From the NCBI GenBank assembly GCA_002420145.1, contig DIHL01000078.1, positions 1 to 30,265 on the forward strand: a stretch of 30,265 nucleotides of DNA, given 5' to 3'. Positions within the stretch are counted from its first letter, which is position 1. Each line of letters begins with the position of its first letter. Shown here piece after piece: positions 24,341 through 30,265 of this stretch. The DNA comes from Bacteroidetes bacterium UBA5697. GTDB lineage: Bacteria; Bacteroidota; Bacteroidia; B-17B0; Aurantibacillaceae. A model generated the notes under the pieces. It was not told the origin of the DNA. It did not search any database and worked only from the letters and a program-made list of their open reading frames with translations. A program made the translations under genes and the position numbers.

Positions 24341-26902
24341 TTAAACGTTATCGTCCGTTGGTGTAGTATTTTCACTTTCAGGAGCTTCTGGAGACGAAAT
24401 TTCACCAGTTGGAGCCTCAGGAGTTGTTCCTTCAGCTGCTACTTCAGTTTCTGTTTCATCTTCATGATCTACTTTTGTGACTGCAGCAATACTATCATTA
24501 TCTTGTATATTAATTAAACGTACGCCCTGAGTTGCACGACCCATCACACGTAAATCAGATACATTCATACGAATAGCGATTCCATTCTTCGTGATAATCA
24601 TTAAGTCGTTGGCATCAGTTACAGATTTAATGCCAACTAAGTTTCCTGTTTTTTCAGTAATATTAATTGTTTTAACTCCTTTACCACCTCGGTTAGTAAT
24701 ACGGTATTCTTCAATATCAGAACGTTTACCATAACCTTTTTCAGAAACTACTAATACGTTAGCTTGCATATCATCAATGCAAATCATACCAATTACTTCG
24801 TTGTTTCCTCCTTCTTCGTCATTTAAGTCGATACCAATTACACCAGAAGCGTTACGGCCCATCGGACGAACTTTTGCTTCAGGGAAACGGCATACCTTAC
24901 CTAATTTAGTAGCAATCATAATTTCATTGTTACCATTAGTTAAAGCTGCTTCTAATAAAACATCTCCTTCGCGAATAGTAATTGCATTAATACCATTAGC
25001 ACGTGGACGAGAATAAGCCTCTACAGACGTTTTCTTAATAATACCATCTTTAGTACATAATATAATGTAGTTATTTTGGATATACTCTTCGTCTTGTAAA
25101 TTCTTGATATTAATAAATGCTTTTACTTTATCATCTGGTGCAATGCTTATTAAGTTTTGAATTGCACGTCCTTTACTATTTTTAGCACCTTCTGGCACTT
25201 CGTAAGCACGTATCCAGTAACATTGTCCTTTTTCGCTAAACAATAATATATAATTATGTGTAGAAGCAATAAACATATGTTCTACAAAATCCTCATCACG
25301 AGTCGCTGTTCCTTTACTTCCTCTTCCTCCTCTATTTTGAGAACGGTATTCTGCAAGATTTGTACGCTTCATGTATCCTAAATGAGAAATAGTAATCACT
25401 ACATCCTCATCAGCAATCATGTCTTCAATTTTCAAATCATCGCCAGCGTAAACAATATCCGTACGACGCTCATCACCATACTTTTCTTTAATCTCAACTA
25501 ACTCTTCTCTGATAATTTTGTAACGTAATTCTTCGTTTCCTAAAATTTCTTTGAAGTAAGCAATACTCTTCATTAACTCATCATATTCTGCATTTAATTT
25601 ATCAACCTCTAGTCCAGTTAATGTACGTAAACGCATATCTAAAATAGCACGTGCTTGAATTTCAGATAATGAGAAACGAGTAATTAATTCGTCTTTAGCA
25701 GCATCAGGACTTTCGCTCTCACGAATAATCTTAATAACTTCTTCAATGTTTTTTTGTGCGATTAATAAGCCTTCTAAAATGTGAGCGCGTTTTTCAGCTT
25801 GCATTAAATCAAACTTCGTACGACGAACAATAACATCATGACGGTGCTCAACAAAGTGAAAAATCATATCCTTAAGATTCAACATCTCAGGGCGACCTTT
25901 TACTAAAACAACGTTATTGATTGAAAATGAAGTTTGTAGAGCAGAGTATTTATATAAATTATTCAAGACAACATTTGAAATAGCGTCGCTTCTTAATTCA
26001 TAAACAATACGCATTCCTTCACGGTTACTTTCGTCGCGAATTTCGGTAATACCTTCAATTTTTTTCTCGTTACAAAGTTCCCACTGACGTTTAATCATTT
26101 CTGCCTTATTAATCTGATAAGGAATTTCAGTAACGATAATACGCTCACGGTTATTTACTGGTTCAATGCTTGCTTTGGCACGCATCATCACACGTCCACG
26201 ACCTGTGCGGAATGCATCCTTAACTCCTTCATAACCATAAATAGTTCCTCCAGTTGGAAAATCAGGCGCTTTAATATGTTTCATTAAACCATCAATGTCA
26301 ATATTATTGTCATCGATATAAGCCAAAATACCATTAATAACTTCGGTTAAGTTGTGAGGAGCCATATTGGTTGCCATACCAACAGCAATACCTGAAGCAC
26401 CATTCATTAATAAGTTTGGAATACGAGAAGGAAGAACTGTAGGCTCTGTTAAAGAGTCGTCAAAGTTAGGACGAAAATCAACAGTATCTTTTTCGATGTC
26501 GTTCAACATCTCTTCTGTAATTTTACGTAAACGAGCTTCTGTATAACGCATCGCTGCTGGTGGATCACCATCAATAGAACCGTAGTTTCCTTGACCATCT
26601 ACCAACATGTAACGTAAACTCCATTCTTGAGCCATACGCACCATAGTGTCATATACCGAAGTATCTCCGTGTGGATGGTACTTTCCTAAAACCTCCCCAA
26701 CAATACGGGCCGATTTTTTATACGGACGATTGTGTAATACTCCTAAATCTAACATTCCGTACAACACACGACGATGTACAGGTTTTAAACCATCTCTTAC
26801 ATCAGGTAACGCACGCGATACAATAACCGACATCGAATAATCGATGTAGGCTGTTTTCATTTCCTCTTCAATGTTAATTGGGATAATTTTCTCTCCGCTC
26901 AT
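24341..26902 (-). CDS. gyrA: DNA gyrase subunit A
   Basis: The 853-residue cytosolic subunit of the A2B2 gyrase cleaves and rejoins DNA to introduce negative supercoils. The N-terminal motifs are present: PVHRRVLYGMLDLGV, the quinolone region KYHPHGDTSVYDTMVRMAQ and AAMRYTEARL with the DNA-linking Tyr120. A C-terminal beta-pinwheel contains the GyrA box QNRGGRGSKGT, which distinguishes gyrase from ParC. In the quinolone region Thr81 stands where E. coli has Ser83 and Asp85 where E. coli has Asp87. After the last pinwheel blade there is a tail of about 40 residues rich in Glu, Pro, Thr and Ser. It is divergent from clpC and no clear TAnnTTTG box is visible for it. Confidence 0.98.
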   Translation of the reverse strand: MSGEKIIPINIEEEMKTAYIDYSMSVIVSRALPDVRDGLKPVHRRVLYGMLDLGVLHNRPYKKSARIVGEVLGKYHPHGDTSVYDTMVRMAQEWSLRYMLVDGQGNYGSIDGDPPAAMRYTEARLRKITEEMLNDIEKDTVDFRPNFDDSLTEPTVLPSRIPNLLMNGASGIAVGMATNMAPHNLTEVINGILAYIDDNNIDIDGLMKHIKAPDFPTGGTIYGYEGVKDAFRTGRGRVMMRAKASIEPVNNRERIIVTEIPYQINKAEMIKRQWELCNEKKIEGITEIRDESNREGMRIVYELRSDAISNVVLNNLYKYSALQTSFSINNVVLVKGRPEMLNLKDMIFHFVEHRHDVIVRRTKFDLMQAEKRAHILEGLLIAQKNIEEVIKIIRESESPDAAKDELITRFSLSEIQARAILDMRLRTLTGLEVDKLNAEYDELMKSIAYFKEILGNEELRYKIIREELVEIKEKYGDERRTDIVYAGDDLKIEDMIADEDVVITISHLGYMKRTNLAEYRSQNRGGRGSKGTATRDEDFVEHMFIASTHNYILLFSEKGQCYWIRAYEVPEGAKNSKGRAIQNLISIAPDDKVKAFINIKNLQDEEYIQNNYIILCTKDGIIKKTSVEAYSRPRANGINAITIREGDVLLEAALTNGNNEIMIATKLGKVCRFPEAKVRPMGRNASGVIGIDLNDEEGGNNEVIGMICIDDMQANVLVVSEKGYGKRSDIEEYRITNRGGKGVKTINITEKTGNLVGIKSVTDANDLMIITKNGIAIRMNVSDLRVMGRATQGVRLINIQDNDSIAAVTKVDHEDETETEVAAEGTTPEAPTGEISSPEAPESENTTPTDDNV

Positions 26903-27006
26903 ATTCTTTTTTATGTTTTTAAACTTTTATAATTCTATTTAGGTATTTCAGAAATAATGTCAGTTATTTTTTTGTCTTAAAAACCAATAAATACCGATTT
27001 CCAAAA

Positions 27007-27046
27007 ATTACTAATAGGCTTTGAAAATACCTATTTAATCAGTAAT
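27007..27046. repeat. Imperfect inverted repeat in the gyrA-clpC intergenic region
   Basis: ATTACTAATAGG (27007-27018) pairs with CCTATT (27030-27035) and, after a 5-base bulge, AGTAAT (27041-27046). Twelve base pairs around an 11-base loop could be an operator or a hairpin in the gyrA leader. Confidence 0.45.
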
Positions 27047-27121
27047 TTAGTTGTAGAGTTATTAACAGTTTCAATGTTAAAAAAAAGGCGCCAAAAAAGA
27101 ACTAAAACTGCCATTATCGGT

Positions 27122-27129
27122 TACTTTTG
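27122..27129 (+). promoter_or_regulatory. Promoter -7 element (TACTTTTG) for clpC
   Basis: A perfect TAnnTTTG box lies 47 bases before the clpC ATG, giving a leader of about 40 bases. No -33 TTTG at the standard spacing and no CtsR or CIRCE-like operator was seen. Confidence 0.5.
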
Positions 27130-27176
27130 ATTGTGGCATTAATTATGTTTAGAACCTAACAAAGAACTATAAATTT

Positions 27177-29714
27177 ATGGAAGCAAAATTTTCACAGCGC
27201 GTAAAAGACGTGATAACGTTTAGCCGAGAAGAAGCACTAAGACTAGGGCATGATTATATTGGAATTGAACATTTGATGCTTGGCATGATTCGCGATGGCG
27301 AAGGAGTTGGTATTAAAATGCTAAAAAACTTAGGAATTAATATTCAAGATTTCAGAAAACAAATTGAACAAAGTTTACCTGTATCATTACGTAAGGTGAA
27401 CAACCTTGCAAATATACCATTGGTAAAACAAGCCGAAAAAACCTTAAAGTTAACTTATTTAGAAGCTAAGGTTTTTAAAGCGCCTCAAATTGGCACAGAG
27501 CATCTTTTAATGTGTATTTTAAAAGATAATGATAATGTTGTTACTAAAGCATTAGCAAAACTTGGTGTGGATTACAATGCCGTTAAATTAGAACTAGAAG
27601 GATATATGGAAAACCCACACAAAATTGAAAATTCAACAGCTGGAGATGATGATGAAAATGAAGAATCATTTGGTAGCGGAGGAGCTGGTGCTTCTAAAAA
27701 GCCAGGCGATTCAAAATCTAAAACTCCAGTATTAGATAACTTTGGTAGAGATTTAACGAAAATGGCAGAAGACGGAAAATTAGATCCTGTTGTTGGTCGT
27801 GAAAAAGAAATTGAGCGTGTGTCTCAAATTTTATCTCGTCGTAAAAAGAATAACCCAATTTTAATTGGTGAGCCAGGTGTGGGTAAATCTGCCGTGGCTG
27901 AAGGTTTAGCGTTACGTATTGTTCAACGCAAAGTTTCTCGTGTATTGTTTGGTAAACGTGTGGTTACTTTAGATTTAGCATCTTTAGTAGCTGGTACAAA
28001 ATACCGTGGACAGTTTGAAGAACGAATGAAAGCAGTGATGAATGAGTTAGAAAAAAATCCAGATGTGATTTTATTTATTGATGAAATTCATACCATTATT
28101 GGTGCAGGTGGAGCTAGCGGAAGTATGGATGCTAGTAACATGTTTAAACCAGCTTTAGCTCGTGGAGAAATCCAATGTATTGGTGCTACAACTTTAGATG
28201 AGTTCCGTCAACATATCGAAAAAGATGGAGCTTTAGAGCGTCGTTTCCAAAAAGTAATTATTGAACCTGCTACTCAGGAAGAATCGTTACAAATTTTATC
28301 TAACATTAAATCTAAATACGAAGACCATCATAATGTAACTTACACACCAGAAGCAATTAAAGCTTGTGTAACATTAACGGCTCGTTATTTAACAGACAGA
28401 CATTTGCCAGATAAAGCGATTGATGCTTTAGATGAGGCTGGTTCTCGTGTTCATATCACTAACATTACAGTACCTGAAAATGTATTGGAGTTAGAGAAAA
28501 AAATGGAAGATATTAAGGAACTAAAAAATCAAGTGGTTCGTTCTCAAAAATATGAAGAGGCTGCTAAATTACGCGATACTGAAAAACAGTTACAAGCACA
28601 ATTAGACGCTGCTAAAAAAGCTTGGGAAGAAGAAACGAAAATGAACCGTGTAACTGTTACCGAAGATAACGTTGCTGAGGTTGTATCGATGATGAGTGGA
28701 GTTCCTGTTCAACGTATTTCTCAAAACGAAGGCGAGAAATTAGTGAAAATGGTAGAACAATTACAAGGAAAGGTAATTGGACAAGATGAAGCTTTAAAGA
28801 AAGTAGTAAAAGCTATTCAACGTAACCGCGCTGGATTAAAAGATCCTAATAAACCAATTGGTTCATTTATTTTCTTAGGTCCTACAGGTGTTGGTAAAAC
28901 TCAATTAGCAAAAATTTTAGCGAAACATTTATTTGATAATGATGAAGCTTTAATTAGAATTGATATGAGTGAGTACATGGAAAAATTTGCTGTGACTCGT
29001 TTAATTGGAGCGCCTCCAGGATACGTTGGTTATGAAGAAGGTGGACAATTAACTGAAAAAGTTCGTCGTCGTCCCTACTCTGTTGTGTTATTAGATGAAA
29101 TCGAAAAAGCACATCCAGATGTATTTAATATGTTATTACAAGTATTAGATGATGGACAATTAACAGACAGCTTAGGTCGCAAAATTGATTTCAAAAATAC
29201 CATCATTATTATGACTTCTAATATTGGCGCTCGTCAATTAAAAGAGTTTGGTACTGGTGTAGGTTTTGGAACTCAAACAAGAGTTGATAGCGAAGCTGAA
29301 ATGAATAAAGGTGTGGTTGAAAATGCTTTGAAAAAAGCCTTTGCCCCTGAGTTCTTAAATCGTATTGATGATGTGATTATGTTTAACTCTTTAGATAAAG
29401 CAGACATTCACAAAATTATTGATATTGAGTTAAACGGTTTATTTGGCAGAGTCAACAACCTTGGTTATACAATTAAAATAACTGATGCTGCTAAAGATTT
29501 TATTGTGGAGAAAGGTTATGATGCTCAATACGGTGCTCGTCCATTAAAACGTGCTATTCAAAAGTATTTAGAGGATCCAATGGCTGAAGAAATCATACAA
29601 AGTAATTTATCTGAAGGTGATCAAATTGAAATAGATTATGATACTGACAAGAAAGAAATTACTGTAAAAACAGTAAAACAAAAAGCCAAAAAGAAAAAAG
29701 AAGATAACCAATAA
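27177..29714 (+). CDS. clpC: ATP-dependent Clp protease ATP-binding subunit ClpC
   Basis: The 845-residue Hsp100 unfoldase feeds proteins to ClpP. Two Clp N-repeats lie at about 1-140 (FSREEALRLGHDYIGIEHL, KVFKAPQIGTEHLLM), followed by a Gly/acidic linker (about 141-180). The first AAA+ domain has Walker A GEPGVGKS at 231-238, Walker B ILFIDEIHT and arginine finger GALERRFQ. A UVR/coiled-coil middle segment (about 447-485, KYEEAAKLRDTEKQL) identifies ClpC and separates it from ClpA and ClpB. The second AAA+ domain has GPTGVGKT at 568-575, VLLDEIEKAHPDV and a VGF loop at 695-697 for docking to ClpP. No clpP, ctsR or mcs genes are next to it. It has its own -7 box and ends at a bidirectional terminator. 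Confidence 0.97.
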   Translation: MEAKFSQRVKDVITFSREEALRLGHDYIGIEHLMLGMIRDGEGVGIKMLKNLGINIQDFRKQIEQSLPVSLRKVNNLANIPLVKQAEKTLKLTYLEAKVFKAPQIGTEHLLMCILKDNDNVVTKALAKLGVDYNAVKLELEGYMENPHKIENSTAGDDDENEESFGSGGAGASKKPGDSKSKTPVLDNFGRDLTKMAEDGKLDPVVGREKEIERVSQILSRRKKNNPILIGEPGVGKSAVAEGLALRIVQRKVSRVLFGKRVVTLDLASLVAGTKYRGQFEERMKAVMNELEKNPDVILFIDEIHTIIGAGGASGSMDASNMFKPALARGEIQCIGATTLDEFRQHIEKDGALERRFQKVIIEPATQEESLQILSNIKSKYEDHHNVTYTPEAIKACVTLTARYLTDRHLPDKAIDALDEAGSRVHITNITVPENVLELEKKMEDIKELKNQVVRSQKYEEAAKLRDTEKQLQAQLDAAKKAWEEETKMNRVTVTEDNVAEVVSMMSGVPVQRISQNEGEKLVKMVEQLQGKVIGQDEALKKVVKAIQRNRAGLKDPNKPIGSFIFLGPTGVGKTQLAKILAKHLFDNDEALIRIDMSEYMEKFAVTRLIGAPPGYVGYEEGGQLTEKVRRRPYSVVLLDEIEKAHPDVFNMLLQVLDDGQLTDSLGRKIDFKNTIIIMTSNIGARQLKEFGTGVGFGTQTRVDSEAEMNKGVVENALKKAFAPEFLNRIDDVIMFNSLDKADIHKIIDIELNGLFGRVNNLGYTIKITDAAKDFIVEKGYDAQYGARPLKRAIQKYLEDPMAEEIIQSNLSEGDQIEIDYDTDKKEITVKTVKQKAKKKKEDNQ

Positions 29715-29715
29715 T

Positions 29716-29747
29716 AAAAAAGCCTCACTTTTCAGTGAGGCTTTTTT
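29716..29747. terminator. Bidirectional intrinsic terminator between clpC and the YqeY-like gene
   Basis: A perfect 14-bp stem (AAAAAAGCCTCACT/AGTGAGGCTTTTTT) with the 4-base loop TTTC has a T run on each strand. It begins two bases after the clpC stop and serves both convergent genes. Confidence 0.95.
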
Positions 29748-29771
29748 ATTTTAAATATTATTTAATAAAAT

Positions 29772-30212
29772 TTATCCTAATAATTCTTTTACAATTTGAG
29801 ATACTAATTTACCATCGGCTCTACCTGCAATTACTTTATTAGCGGCTCCCATTACCTTACCCATATCAGCTGCTGATGAAGCCCCTGATTCGGTAATAGC
29901 ATTTTTTACAATCGCTTTAATTTCGTCTTCTGATAATTGCTTTGGTAAGTATTCTTCCATTACTAATGCTTGAGCAATTTCATCTGCTGCTAAATCAGCA
30001 CGGTTTTGTTGTGTATAAATTTCAGCAGTTTCTTTACGTTTTTTATATTCTCTTTGAATTGCTTTTAAAGCACTTTCTTCTGTTAAACCTTCAGGAGATG
30101 TTTTTAATAATAAAATAACTGATTTTATTGCTCTCACAGCTTCTAAACGTTTAGCATCTTTTGCTAACATTGATGCTTTTACATCTGCATTAATTTTTTC
30201 TTCGATTCCCAT
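29772..30212 (-). CDS. GatB/YqeY domain-containing protein
   Basis: The protein has 146 residues from the ATG at 30212 (MGIEEKINADVKASMLAKD). It has the all-helical YqeY fold: an N-terminal helical part with RLEAVRAIKSVILLLKTS and AIQREYKKRKETAEIY, then VMEEYLPKQLSEDEIKAIV and a C-terminal domain like the tail of GatB (SAADMGKVMGAANKVIAGR, then ADGKLVSQIVKELL). The related GatB tail contacts tRNA in the amidotransferase; the free-standing protein has no established role. The frame is open seven codons further to a TTG at 30233, but that triplet belongs to a TAACTTTG -7 box, so the ATG is preferred. It is convergent with clpC and is the last gene before the window edge. Confidence 0.93.
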   Translation of the reverse strand: MGIEEKINADVKASMLAKDAKRLEAVRAIKSVILLLKTSPEGLTEESALKAIQREYKKRKETAEIYTQQNRADLAADEIAQALVMEEYLPKQLSEDEIKAIVKNAITESGASSAADMGKVMGAANKVIAGRADGKLVSQIVKELLG

Positions 30213-30230
30213 AATATGTTTAATTTTAAG

Positions 30231-30238
30231 CAAAGTTA
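30231..30238 (-). promoter_or_regulatory. Promoter -7 element (TAACTTTG) for the YqeY-like gene
   Basis: A perfect TAnnTTTG box on the minus strand 18 bases upstream of the ATG at 30212. It overlaps the in-frame TTG at 30233. The -33 region is only partly inside the window and shows no box at the standard spacing. Confidence 0.5.
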
Positions 30239-30265
30239 TAATTAATAATTCAAAAGTATTAAATA

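Larger units (their letters stand above)
26903..27176. other. Divergent gyrA-clpC intergenic region
   Basis: These 274 A/T-rich bases hold no open frame worth calling. They contain an imperfect inverted repeat (27007-27046), a copy of AGGTATTT (26941-26948) with its complement at 27025-27032, a GGCGCC palindrome after an A run near 27087, and the clpC -7 box. No gyrA promoter box could be recognised; AATTTTTG on the minus strand at 27002-27009 is a weak match. Confidence 0.6.

Noticed and set aside
26903..27176. CIRCE or CtsR heat-shock operator in front of clpC
   Set aside because: Neither TTAGCACTC-type nor GGTCAAA-type repeats are present; the inverted repeat there has a different sequence.
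1..30265. Mobile element, CRISPR array, tRNA or defence island
   Set aside because: No transposase, integrase, terminal repeats, regular spaced repeats or tRNA-like folds were seen; gene content is core plus envelope genes.

Overview
The window looks like a chromosomal segment of a low-G+C member of the Bacteroidota, probably Flavobacteriia or a relative; genus cannot be fixed from sequence alone. Evidence: outer-membrane proteins typical of the phylum (a TonB-dependent receptor with an N-terminal carboxypeptidase-regulatory-like domain, a PorE-like TPR/propeller/OmpA protein, a PorV-like barrel), few Shine-Dalgarno sequences, and repeated copies of the Bacteroidota sigma -7 element TAnnTTTG just upstream of genes. 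I see no phage, IS element, CRISPR, tRNA or rRNA, and no intergenic stretch over 300 bases.

Layout. 1-1703 (-): 3'-truncated TPR/SpoIIE-type phosphatase. 1812-4373 (-): YfhO-family membrane protein, divergent from 4457-6304 (+), an MsbA-like ABC exporter. 6312-6887 (-) and 6956-9223 (-): a YkuD_2-type L,D-transpeptidase-like protein behind a PorE-like OmpA protein, both pointing to the cell wall/outer membrane interface. 9435-12478 (+): a PorV-like barrel overlapping a predicted outer-membrane barrel with an N-terminal helix-hairpin-helix domain, the least understood pair here. 12626-13087 (+): small secreted protein of unknown function. 13212-13622 (+): bacilliredoxin. 13704-14720 (+): murB. 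14786-15151 (-): rplS with its own promoter and a structured leader. 15322-18631 (-): tight operon of TonB-dependent receptor, PduO-type cobalamin adenosyltransferase and PaaI-like thioesterase. 18771-21296 (-): two tandem paralogous TPR proteins. 21419-24286 (-): M16 peptidase. 24341-26902 (-): gyrA, divergent from 27177-29714 (+): clpC. 29772-30212 (-): YqeY-like protein.

Most of the window is housekeeping (gyrA, clpC, rplS, murB, msbA-like) mixed with envelope genes. Transcription units are well delimited: six good intrinsic terminators, two of them bidirectional between convergent genes, and about ten recognisable -7 elements, the best being TTTG-N19-TATATTTG for rplS. These -7 elements also correct gene starts: three apparent TTG starts (4391, 9426, 30233) lie inside a TAnnTTTG box, so the downstream ATG is the real start. 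The most interesting unexplained items are the helix-hairpin-helix barrel pair, including its missing canonical start codon, the rplS leader hairpin, and the link between a TonB receptor and a cobalamin adenosyltransferase without a cobalamin riboswitch.
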